Positions 23,231 through 33,544 of a stretch of 64,000 nucleotides of DNA are shown piece after piece (the first letter of the stretch is position 1; every line of letters begins with the position of its first letter). Source of the stretch: Thuidium tamariscinum (taxonomy: Eukaryota; Streptophyta; Bryopsida; Hypnales; Thuidiaceae); assembly GCA_947034885.2 (NCBI GenBank), contig OX344757.2, positions 7,998,001 to 8,062,000 on the forward strand, read 5' to 3'. Below the pieces are notes generated by a model, which saw only the letters and a program-made list of their open reading frames with translations, made no database searches and was not told the origin of the DNA. The translations under genes were made by a program, and so were the position numbers.

Positions 23231-23951
23231 CTGTTCAAAAGAAGGAACTCACCACTAATCTTGGAAGTGCTGTTGGAATGGCATTTCGTTGCTACGATTT
23301 GTATTTCTATATTTTAACTAACGATATCAAGGAGATCGGCAGGTACATTGCTGCACACTCATGGTACTGCACGTACTGCGTAAGTTACTTTAGAAAACAG
23401 TTTGTACAAGAAGCACAGTGAACAAACTCGCCACTTATCCTGGAGGTGCTGTTGGAGGGACATTTCTTTCCTGCAGTCCTGCACCTATGAGTCCTCTTCC
23501 CAAGCGGTGAGAACTGAGAACAGGTATTTTTAATATAAGGACCTCATCTGCACGACCGACTTAATTGATAATTTAGAGGAGCTACAGCTTGGTATCCATG
23601 AACCCATGCATAATGCATTCAATCAATGAATCGAATACAGACAGAGTAGAAGTGAAGACGGTCACAATGAAACATAAGGATCAAGCAATAAGAGTTTAAG
23701 TTCTTTCGAAATTCAAAAGCTTCAAGTCCACAAATACACTTCGAATCAGTAAGTTCAGCAAACTACTACCGATTTTGCATTAGAGCTCCCGCAATATGGA
23801 TGCCACAGAAAGACCACTTGTGTCTGAACACACAACTGGAAAATCCTACTTCCGAGTTTTTCTAAGGCTCTCTTTTCCTACCTCCTAGAAAATTTTGTCT
23901 ACCGAGAAATATGTACAACGATCCATATCAACCATGTCCATCTCAACCATG

Positions 23952-25337
23952 TCATTGGGAATCAAAGTCCCTCGACAAACAAGCGGACAAGATGGAGAGG
24001 TTCTCGTTGAGGGTCGTGAACCCTTCCATCACTTTCTCCAACTTCACATTGATCCGCTCCAAAATTTGCTCCTGCGGCTGATCTTCCAGAGTAGAGACGC
24101 GTTTTTCCACATGCCCCACATGTTTCGCCATGAGCGCCATCATCGTCTCCATCCGCTGCTTCATCCCTGCTTCCCTCCTCTCCGAAGCCTGAAGCACAAA
24201 GTTCAAAGAAAATTCCGTCAAAGTTTGAAATTAATTGATCTAAAACAAACAGAGAAGGAACACTCTTCAAACAGCTACAAGAGGACACTTATCAAGCACA
24301 TGCAGAAGGAACGCTCTACAAAAGACTCGTGCACATGGGCGTGTGGCCATCGTTCTAAATTAGCACCAAAGATGTTCGCACCTTAAGCTGCAATTCCAGT
24401 AACAATTGCATCTCTTTCAACTCGCCGTCGAAGTTGATCGAACGTCCCCTTCCCGACTTCAAATGGATGGACTCACACGCCTCTTCCCCAGCCCTCCTTC
24501 GCTTGTTAGCATTCCAACTGACCTCCTCCTCACTTTCACTGGCATCCGAGTCAGATGACGAAGAAGACTCCGCGTCGCTGTCGGTACCTTCGTCGAGCTC
24601 ACTCTCCGAGAGACGATCACATTCCTTGCTCTCCTCGAACTTCCTTTTCACATGAGTCTTCTCAACCTGCATCCACAACAACCACATGTAAGCAACACTC
24701 GAAAATCACGCCGCAAATCGAACACACTTCGAACACTTCGAACACTTCAAACATGAAAACACACACGTTTCAGGATCCCAAACTCACCACGTCAGTTTCC
24801 CCCACGTCTTCAACATGTCCGATCATTTCTTTACTTCGCCTCGTCCGTACACGACCACCGGTATTCCAATAAGCTGAAAACACGAACCCACCTCTAGTCA
24901 ACATCAAAACTCTCAAGACAGAATGCGCTGGAAACACCGATCCTCCTACACAAACCCAAAACCAAATAACCACACACCGATCCGCCAATCCTCACAATAG
25001 CCACCAAGAACCACTACCACACACATGCACGCGCGCGCGGGCACGCAACTACCAACGACGAAACCTCACCAGAGTCATCCGTCAACCACGCCCGCACACC
25101 CGAGCTCCTAACCACCACGTCCTCCTCCCACTCCCGTCCACGAGACGCCATCATCTTAAGCGCAAACCTCTTGGGTCCCAAAATGTTCGTCGGCACGAAC
25201 ATCACCCTCTCCGACGCAGGCTCCGACCGCACCACCTCCTCTCCGTCCTCGACGTCTCCCGAGGAAGAACACTGCAACACCACGCTCTCGGTGCTCTCAT
25301 CTGCCGTTTCCATAGCCACTTTCCCTGGCATCTCCAT
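23952..25337 (-). CDS. Unidentified, probably nuclear protein with acidic tract and C-terminal coiled coil, four exons
   Basis: Minus-strand exons: 25337-25070, 24873-24788, 24666-24382 and 24188-23952. All introns are GT-AG, and the joins keep frame (phases 1, 0, 0). From the ATG at 25337 the product is 291 residues. In order it has a Ser/Glu-rich N terminus, a conserved-looking block (FVPTNILGPKRFALKMMASR, then GREWEEDVVVRSSG), a short basic stretch (GGRVRTRRSK), a Ser/Asp/Glu-rich acidic run, a likely nuclear localisation signal (NKRRR), and a Met-, Gln- and Glu-rich helical end with heptad-like spacing (QRMETMMALMAKHVGHVEKR). The acidic tract, basic signal and coiled coil suggest a nuclear protein that self-associates or binds a partner. 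I cannot assign a family. The 5' end is uncertain (see the leader entry). Confidence 0.82.
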
Positions 25338-25610
25338 AGCCACGCCTAACCTCTGCTGCCCTCCAAACCAAGAACCCAACTGCTCCTGCTCCTGCTGTTG
25401 CTGTTGCTCGTTGCTGCTGCTGCCGTCATGCAAGAACTCACCGATTGTAGGAAGTCTGATGAATGCGGGGTTGCGGAGAGGCTTGGGGGTGTTGTAGGAA
25501 GAGTTGGAGAGATGGAAAAGCAGGTTGGGAGTAAATAGAGAGGTGGGAGAGAAGGAGAGAGAAGGAGGAGGAGGAAGAGAGGCAGTGTTGGGGTGGGTTC
25601 AAGGCAGCTG
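25338..25610 (-). promoter_or_regulatory. CT-rich leader with a 27-codon upstream frame and an open in-frame extension
   Basis: On the minus strand the leader is pyrimidine-rich, as in many plant 5' UTRs. The first ATG (25429) is in weak context (T at -3, A at +4) and opens 27 codons (MTAAAATSNSNSRS...) that stop at 25348-25346, eight bases before the proposed start at 25337, which has G at -3 and +4. The main frame itself stays open upstream to a TGA at 25601-25599 without any ATG. It reads protein-like text (NPAFIRLPTIGEFLHDG) and then a Gln/Glu run. Either the extension is chance in CT-rich DNA or it is translated from a non-AUG codon such as the CTG at about 25523. Confidence 0.5.
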
Positions 25611-25865
25611 ACGACAAGGAGCTTCCGTAGGGGCTTTCCGTACGCCTCCGTTCTGTGAATCACCAACCCCGTACTACGCTGGCCACGACCCGCCTGCTGC
25701 CTGCTCCCTTCCTGAATGGAGGGGCGGAGGAAAAGAATATTATCCTGAGAACGGCTTTTATTCGATGCTTCCTACTTTCTCGACCGGGGTAACTTTATTT
25801 GGGGAAGGGGGTGGGTGGGGTGCTGCGGGTGCTGGGGGAGACTGTCTCCACAAACACGATATTAT

Positions 25866-26000
25866 TGTGTTCGACACCAATACTTCGACCAGGGCTTTTT
25901 TTTGTTTCATTTTTTAAGAAGTGCCATAGTGGCGATATAAGATGTTATAGTGGTGCTCCAAATTGCAACATTCATCCACTTGTTGAATGTATAGAATGGG
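25866..26000 (+). repeat. Dispersed repeat, copy A
   Basis: It matches the reverse complement of 50165-50290. Shared words: CCAGGGCTTTTTTTT-like, AGTGGCGATAT, TTATAGTGGTGCTCCAAAT and CAACAT. Confidence 0.7.
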
Positions 26001-28100
26001 GTTCATCCACAATCAGGCGATTTCATCTTCTTCTTCTTTTTAATTCCAAAGTTGTTTGGTGATTTCATCTAAGTTTTTTGGCATTTTTATAGTCTTTCTT
26101 AACCAAATTATTTTTTTTGGGGCAATCTGGTACCAGAAAGCCAAAAAGAAAAGCCTTAATCACCACTTGTCTGGGAAAACAGGGTGGTGATTTGGCTTGC
26201 AAAATAGGGACCATCCATTTTGTAAGCCAAGCTCAATTTCTTTGCCCACTCATTGACATGTTAACAGGTCACTTGCTAGTGAAAAGAGTGGATCAATTTT
26301 TTATGAGATCATTGTTGCATCAAATGATGCAACAATTTCTATTTAGATACCCATTGATGCAATAGCTCCAGTGATGTAGTAGCTTCCATTGCTCGTTTGA
26401 TCCAATCCACAAAGTTTACAAGCCATTGATGTGAAAACAATCAACCCACTCAATCCTCGAACATTAGGAAAGGTACTTTAAGTTTTGTCTATCTATGTTT
26501 TGCAAGCCAATTGCAAGCTCTCAAATACACATAGTTTTGCAAGCCACCTCCCATTTTGCAAGCTAATTGGTTAGCAAGTCATCCAAAATGCCAGACATGT
26601 AGGATTGTTTTGCAAGCCATTTCATTCAAGTCATCTATTTTGCCAAATATGTGGGGATGCTCTAATTAGGTACTCAAATATGATAGAAGCCATGCACCAT
26701 TGGATTAATTAATTCAACAATTAAAATTGGTCATTTGGATATTATTTTAACATTTAACCCTTATCCATAACATTATTAAGTAGCTATTATATCTCCCCCC
26801 CACTTGAAAGAAAAATTCTCCCTAGATATCTAGAGCAAAGAATCCAATTATAATCCTAACAATATCATTGGCTAGGCACAAGTACTATGTAGCTAGGTTG
26901 TCAATGTTGGGGACGTCATTGGTTGGTATATGTGCTTTGTTACTAGGGGGCTCCTAATTTTTATTTTTTTTGAGGAAGGGGATGAGTAAAAGGGCCATCC
27001 TTAGTGAAGGTTAATTATATAATGTTATCCTCAAATACAACATTGTATATGTTCACATCATCATAAAGAGTTAGTCTTCAAGCACCTACGCTTGGTGACA
27101 AAGGCTTGTATGGACAATAAGCTTTAGTGCTCCAAGACCAACTTTCTACTAGTATAAATGCATTGTCATTTTGTAGCTTTTTAGACATAGGAGAGATGCA
27201 CCTAATAATGTAATGAATTGACAGTGCCTTGTGTCCAATTGATATGGCTCAACATGAAGAGAAACTTTTGGCACCACTAAAATAAGCAAGCCCATCTCAA
27301 TTCCTTGCCTAATTCCATCATCTTACTATTGACCCCAATTTCATCTAGCCCATCATCCAAATTTGCTCATTTTTTGACAATATCACTACAATAATGATAA
27401 TATAGGGTAACATGTCAATCCTTTAAAGGTTCATGATTACTTAAGCACTATTAGATACATGGAAAAAGAGTTATGAGTTGTGTGTAGGATGTTTCTAACT
27501 CTACTCTATAAATGATTTCATAATTGCAATTTTAATTGAAAAATTATAATTCCACTTAGGTCTGATTTGTGAGACAAATGCACACCTTTAAAAAAAATGT
27601 GCCCAGATTGAAGGTGGTCCAAGATATTCAGATCACTAATTGGGTGGTGGTAATAGGCTTGTCTACTTCATCATTAGTAGACCTAATGACTATATTTAAA
27701 TGAACGAATAATAATAATATGTTTGTATTATATTGTGTTAAAAGGGTGCACGTAAATAATCCTATCTTTGTCAACAAGTTGTGGATATTTGTTTGGAGAA
27801 AAGAAGCAAACCAGAAAATAGATTCTTTTGGGGTCATAAAGAAAAAGAAATAGGTCACACAAATCACAAATCATATGCCTAGTCCAATAAGGGCAAAACA
27901 TCCATTCCTGCACCTGTTCTTTGCAGTGGACTGTAGATTCACCCAAATGCGTCAGTAGACTTCCTTTAATGTGTTTGCCACATGTATGATTGTAATTTGC
28001 TTGCACAACTAAAGGACACATAGGGAAATTTGGTTGGTTGAGTGCTGATTTTCGCAGGCTTCAGTTTTTGGGGCACCTACAGGACGGTTCCACAGGTCTA
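26001..28100. other. AT-rich intergenic DNA with an orphan Harbinger-type end
   Basis: No gene is seen. TTTTGCAAGCCA-like words recur about five times between 26190 and 26620. A GGGGATGCTC followed by TAA at about 26653-26665 matches the right terminus of the elements at 48085 and 62596, but no matching left end is visible, so a truncated copy is likely. Confidence 0.5.
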
Positions 28101-28876
28101 GGGAGCCAACACTTTGAAAATTTGTAGAAATTACATACTATATCCGAAAAATCTATTTTTTTTTTAAGATTCATGATTTTCACTCACTAATACTAGAAAA
28201 ATATCATTTAAAAAAAATGCTGCCTCCAACTATGCTGAATATCTTATTTGGACGGTTATGGGTGTTTCCACTGTATACAAGCCCGGTGGGGCAGTTATGC
28301 AAGGCTGGCCCAAGAAGGCATCCAATATGCAGGGCGGGTGGGGATGCTCTTAAAAAACAGTAACTTGCAGCCTTGCTCTGTGTCAGATTGCTGCTCAAGG
28401 TGCTGTGTGAACGCCTCTCTCTGAGAGTCTGTGCTCAGGGTACAGGAAAAGAGCACTTGCAGTACAACCCACTGTGAGCAGATTTCACATGTTTTGGAGC
28501 AACCAGATTGGGTTTTTTTATTCATATTTAAAGTAAACGCACTGCCACTCTACAGTCTATAGTCTATACTGTGGACTCGTTATCAATGAGAATTTTAAAA
28601 CCTTCTTCGGTGCAGTGCCTGCTGAATGTGAATTTTCAACCTTTGCAAAGGCACGTTTCCAATTCCCACAGTATTCTCTTCTCTTTCCTTGAAGCCCTAC
28701 GATAAATCAATTATGGTGGAAGCACCCAAAACCGTCCAGATAATGAATCCAGCATAGTTGGAGGCAGGTTTTTTTCTCTAAAAATAATATTTTTCTAGTA
28801 TTAACGAGTGAAAATCATGAATATTCTAAAAACTAAAATAAAATTTAGATGTCGTATGTAATTTCTAATTGATCCC
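28101..28876. mobile_element. Foldback element with arms of about 165 bp, MULE-like
   Basis: The left arm is 28101-28271 and the right arm 28715-28876, in inverse orientation. They share TGCCTCCAACTATGCTG, TAATACTAGAAAAATAT, GGACGGTT and GGGTG-TTCCAC. The 443-bp middle carries no gene. A GGGGATGCTC-TTA end at about 28333-28345 inside it may be a truncated Harbinger-like insertion. Long inverted arms fit a non-autonomous Mutator-like or foldback element; no target duplication was resolved. A lone third arm lies at 4388-4551. Confidence 0.75.
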
Positions 28877-28970
28877 TCACTCATCCCCCTACATCAATTC
28901 AAACGTCTATATATAAAAGACTCCTATTTTATGCTTTATTAATTTATCTCTAAAACCTCCCCAATCTAGT

Positions 28971-29020
28971 TTGGGCCCTCTTATTGCAAATATGAATTCA
29001 AAATTTACAAAATATACTCA
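28971..29020 (+). repeat. Single arm of the 21511-21795 repeat family
   Basis: TTGGGCCCTCTTATTGCAAA followed by TATGAATTCAAAATTTACAAA matches the arm at 21511-21553. Confidence 0.65.
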
Positions 29021-29040
29021 TGTGTGGAAAATAATTAATT

Positions 29041-29500
29041 TCAACGTAGGGGGTCAGTCGGCCATAATTTTCTTTCTGGAGTTGGGAGGGTAATAATCAA
29101 GTGGTAGGTTCGTTTATTAAGCCCACGAAAGCGCGGCCCATGGGAAAAGGAGACTGAGCCTTTGCGGAGGGAAGAAAAGTCCGAGGCACTTCTAAAAAGG
29201 GAGTGGAGTGGGAAAAGGCAACGGAAGCGGAGACGGTACTTTGAAAGGTACTTCTGAAAGGACATCAAGGTACAAGAGCCGGGCCGAGAATAGTGAGTCG
29301 AGGGGGGGGCCCATCGGATGGAAGTTCAGCTAAGCGCGGACGTCCCTGGCCTGCCCGGCTCGGCCCTGCCCTGCCCGGAGGAGAACCAAGTCTCCCCTCC
29401 CGGGGCCGCGTCCACGTAGCTTCGTGCTCACCAAACCGAAGGGAAAGATGCCAGGCCCCAATTGACGGCCCCCATTGGCCAAGCTACAGTGCTACAGTAG
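29041..29500. other. GC-rich island, no gene recognised
   Basis: High GC keeps frames open on both strands. The text resembles the island at 21001-21440 (runs of CCTGCCCGG and GGCCC type). No motif, start context or splice pattern supports a gene. Confidence 0.45.
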
Positions 29501-29684
29501 GGAGCCCTCAACAGAACAGCCACTGTTGATCAGTACGCTTCATCTACTTGCACGTTTGGAATGTAGCAAGCTTAGAGATAATCATAATCACAAAGTTTGT
29601 CTTGTCTTTGGACATGTGGCAAAGGAAGGTTTCACTAAGAGGAGTCCCACATTAACACCGTGAAGCAAATCAAGGGAGGACATT

Positions 29685-29875
29685 AGAATTAAGTGTAAAG
29701 GAAACCTAGGTTTGAAAGAGGGGTGTCAAAGGGAGGTATACTGAGAATAGTAGAAATGAAACGCGGCACCAAACTCCTTTGGACCTCAGTTTTGGTGTTC
29801 CAAGGAGTTTGGTCCTGTGTTTTTCCCAAACTTCAATTCCTGGTCTGGCATTCCATTCACTTTACACTTAACTCT
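29685..29875 (+). mobile_element. 191-bp MITE family, copy 2
   Basis: Ends are AGAATTAAGTGTAAAG and CTTTACACTTAACTCT, with direct 3-bp duplications ATT (29682-29684 and 29876-29878). The internal hairpin ACCAAACTCCTTTGG and CCAAGGAGTTTGGT is well preserved. Length is within one base of copy 1. Confidence 0.85.
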
Positions 29876-29884
29876 ATTCTTCTA

Positions 29885-30080
29885 ACATAAATCAATCGTA
29901 CGTAACCTTTAAAGGACAGTTATGGCATGCTGCTGTGGGACTATTCTAAGAATAGTACATAAACAATATAGCACCAAATTCCATTGAACCTTAGTTTTGG
30001 TGCTTCAAGGAAATTTGTCCCGTGCTTTATCCAAATTGCAGCTTTATTTCTTGCATTGCACACACTTTAGGATTAACACT
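29885..30080 (+). mobile_element. 191-bp MITE family, degenerate copy 3
   Basis: Lies nine bases beyond copy 2. It keeps the hairpin core (CACCAAATTCCATTG, GTGCTTCAAGGAAATTTG) and the right end CTTTAGGATTAACACT. The left end is worn, and no target duplication is certain. Confidence 0.6.
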
Positions 30081-30104
30081 AATAAAATGTTGATACGTAC
30101 TGTA

Positions 30105-30336
30105 CGTCTCGGTAGATTTATGCTGAAATATTTTACTTTTTGCAATTCAACAATTTGGCAAACAAATAGGATTTTAAAAAAATATTTCAATACTTTATGG
30201 GGATACTCCTAATTTTAGATTGATTCTTTCTAATTATTCTCAAGAACAATTTTCTCAAGTTTTTAGAAGAAGTTGTAAATAATTTTCTATATTTCGACAT
30301 CTTCCGAATTTTCACGAGTTATTTACAAAACCGACC
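30105..30336 (-). mobile_element. TAGGTCAGTTT MITE, left copy
   Basis: Inverse orientation to the copy at 31833-32097, with which it shares TTTTACTTTTTGCAATTCAA, GATACTCCTAATTTT, GATTGATTCTTTCTA, TATTTCGACATC and the end TTTACAAAACCGACC followed by TA. The outer end is worn. Confidence 0.65.
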
Positions 30337-30352
30337 TACAGTATGGTAGTGG

Positions 30353-31830
30353 AGTACATAGGGTGGCTTCTGGCGGAACTGTGGTGCAAATAGGGTCTCC
30401 TACGTTAACCCTAATACTGTACTAATGAAACCCACCAGCGGCACCTCTCGGTGTACTTCTCTGCATTTGGAGAAACCAAGTTTAACTTCAGTGCAGAGTT
30501 GCTTTCTTTCCAAGTTGATATTCGGTAGTACTCCGTAATAGTATGACGATCGATCGATCGAACAGACGGACCTAGCGACCGTAGGTTCGTAAATCGTACC
30601 CCGTCCGTCTTCACGAGGCTGGCTGGCCATCGATCCTTTGAGTGAAGCACCTACCGAGTACACTCACAATAAATATCTGTTTGTTGTAACTTGCTGTAAA
30701 CTCTAACATGCCCGGCCGTGATTGATGACAAATGCGATCCGGGACAGTTGACGTCATCAGGACATTAAGCTGAGTGCTCTTCCATGTGCTTCCGGAGGTC
30801 AAATTTGCCCTGTGTCCCTGTTGCAACAGCAAAGAGTCTTGGGAGTCCATTTCCAAGAGAAGGTAACGAACTTATTATGAACGCTAATTCCTTCACTGGG
30901 TTAAGAGTGAATCAAGTAATCGTACTGTTTTGTGTTTACTAAAACTCTGCAACTTGGACCATTTTGAACATTCCGAGAACTGATACGAGAAAGCACCTCA
31001 TTGGTTCCTACTTCTTAGGGTTCGCGTCCCAGGTAGGTACAGTAGCCCGGGCAGCCGGGGCCGGCGCCCTAGGATGAGAACGGATGAGCCGTCTGCCGCA
31101 ACTGCAGAAGTACTTCCAAGGTACAGCACCGTAGCCACTGCTGTACGATGCGGCACCCTTTTGCCTGACTTCCCGTAGAATTTCTCGGGTAGTAGAAGTT
31201 GGGCGTGATTCCTGCCCGACGGAATAGAATTCCGTCACCGAAAATTCCCGGCAATGATCGATCACACAAACTGAAAGACAGCGGGAATGCAAGTCCACGG
31301 AGGACCACTCCGTCGTAAAACACTGTAGACTGGGGAGGTCAAGTCATCGAATGTCCTCTGAAAGGGAGTAAAAAGGGTAAGAAAGAGTCTCCTTTGCAAC
31401 CCGAACTGGTTCGGTACAATTCAAGCCTCCAATCGGAGGTCCACATGGTGTCATTGGAATTGACAAGAGTTGAGTTCACTTACCACGCACCGCGGAGCTC
31501 ACAACTGACTGGCAGACGGGCACGGTACCGGTTGGTGAATGAAGTGGTATTTTCGGACGCAAGCTCTCGACAGGTATAGTAGTTGGAACTCGCAAGTCAA
31601 TGTATTTCCTTCCAGGCGGGATAAGCAGTTTCTTAAACCGACAGGTCCTCATTCCCACAATCGTATGTTGGAACTTGGAAAATCAAACAAAAGTTCGTGA
31701 AGACCTTACCAATGAGGCACTGCCTGTAACCAAGTTCACAGAAATTACATTTTACCCAACTCGTGGACTTCAATATAGCTTTGATTGTTCGTTATGGCTG
31801 CTAGGCATGGAAGCCCAGCTACCGTACGAG
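30353..31830. other. GC-rich unique DNA between two inverted MITEs
   Basis: About 1.5 kb of GC-richer DNA, with a (GATC)n-like run at about 30546-30560. Open frames occur on both strands (for example 30400-30663, 31008-31298), but none shows a domain or coherent exon structure. The few bases just inside each MITE also match inversely (GTATGGTAG and GTACGGTAG). Confidence 0.5.
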
Positions 31831-31832
31831 TA

Positions 31833-32097
31833 GGTCAGTTTCGTAAATAACTCGGGAAGTTTTGGAGGATGTCGAAATTTAGAAAATTATTCACAACTAT
31901 TTCTAAAAATGTGGAAAAATTGTTCCTGGGAAAAACTAGAAAAAGGAACACAATTTACACGTGAATAGAAAGAATCAATCCAAAATTAGGAGTATCCTCA
32001 TAAAGTGCCAAAAATAAATAAAAAATTCCTATGTATTTGTTGCATGGTTGAATTGCAAAAAGTAAAATGTAACGGCATGAACCTGCCAAAACTGACC
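31833..32097 (+). mobile_element. TAGGTCAGTTT MITE, right copy with TA duplication
   Basis: 265 bp, starting GGTCAGTTTCGTAAATAA and ending CCTGCCAAAACTGACC, flanked by TA on both sides (31831-31832, 32098-32099). TA duplication and small size fit a Tc1/mariner-type (Stowaway-like) MITE. Other copies: 30105-30336 and about 61078. Confidence 0.75.
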
Positions 32098-32359
32098 TAC
32101 ACGTAGGGTACTCTAGGCACTTCTGGACTAACATACGTTTCAGGCAAATGAATCTGCAGTGTAATTTCACAAAGACCTTACAGACAATGTGTTTTTTCTT
32201 CTTTTGAGAAAAGTATCCACCTTGCAAACAATGTTCCAACACAACGTCATTTCCCGTCAGTTTCCAAACTAAACTCACGCTCCTTGACTGCCAGAGAAGG
32301 AGGGTTCTAGTTCTAATAAGGCGCCATTCATGAGTCTGAACTCTGAAGTATTTCATCAG

Positions 32360-32880
32360 TTCAACTACTCCGGGGACTCCACCCCACCATAAAATTGGGC
32401 GCGGTCACGGCGTGCACGGATGTACCTGGTTGGTACGGACTCCTCCGGGGTTGACGTGGAAGGCCACGTGGGAAACTCCCAGGAAGTTGGTGAGATGGGG
32501 AGCTGCAAGTGGACCGCGGGGGTCAGGCCCGTTCCTGTGCAGCACGGGTCCAGCACGGGGGACGGGTCCAGTCGACGGCGACAGGCTCCCGAAGACGCGT
32601 CTCGCCAAAGGCTTTCGAAAGCCGACGGGGAACAGCTTCCTTCTGGCATGAAGCTCAGATCCTACCGACCCCGGGTATGACTGAAGTAATAACGTACTGC
32701 CAGGTATACCGCGGCTGCTGTGGCCACCATTCAGGATACCCGGGAGCTCCTATTTCGGGTATCTACCTCACTCGGGTAAGGCCTCGCCGCAGAGGAATGC
32801 CGCTACTTTGTACCTTCTCGGTACTACTGGGCCGGAATATTACTTGATCTGGCCAGCTGGCCATCCTACGGGAAGGTCAC
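32360..32880. other. GC-rich island, no gene recognised
   Basis: Six-frame openness follows base composition. It contains a CCACGTGG palindrome (G-box-like) at about 32463-32470. No protein family is recognised. Confidence 0.4.
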
Positions 32881-33544
32881 ATTTCCTATGCGGAAATAAT
32901 TAAGTAATTTTTTGTGAAAAAAAGTGCCACATGTTATCTTGCAATTGGTGTAAAGTGACATGGACCCCTCAAGATGTGACTAGGGGACTCGTGTTGCAAT
33001 GTCCATTGTGTTGGCTTTGCTGCACTAGCCATTTTTGGAGGGACCAGTGCTGGTTCGTCAAATTTTGACAAATCTAACAAAATTTTGCAAGAAAAAGCCC
33101 TCAATTTGGCTTAGAGATTCAATTTTGATATGAAGGTGGTGAATCAAACCTTCACATGTAAGAAGAAGGGTCAAGGTGAAAATAACCTCATCATTGTTTC
33201 TTTTTCATCCTTGAAGAAAACATTAAAGGTTGCCTTTTTTGTTGTCCATGATAAAATTTGGAAATTTTGATTTCATATGTGGGAATCGAAAGCTTCAACT
33301 TAGTTTCAAAAGCAATGAAAAAATATAAAAGTTATCAACAAGAAAATAGAGGACAATTTCTTTTTGCATTTATCCTTGGATGGGCATGAAGGGGGCAATT
33401 TAGTCACCCTACCCTTCAATTGGATAGAGGAAAATAGAAGTTTTTTTCTAGGTTATTAACTCCTAAGAAGAATCTACAGAGGTAAATGTAGATTTTGAAT
33501 AGTTGAGAGGGATGAAATTAAGATTGTTGCTAACTCAACACTAG

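Noticed and set aside
32365..32847. Open frames on both strands around 32.5 kb as a gene
   Set aside because: GC-driven openness, no splice logic and no recognisable domain.
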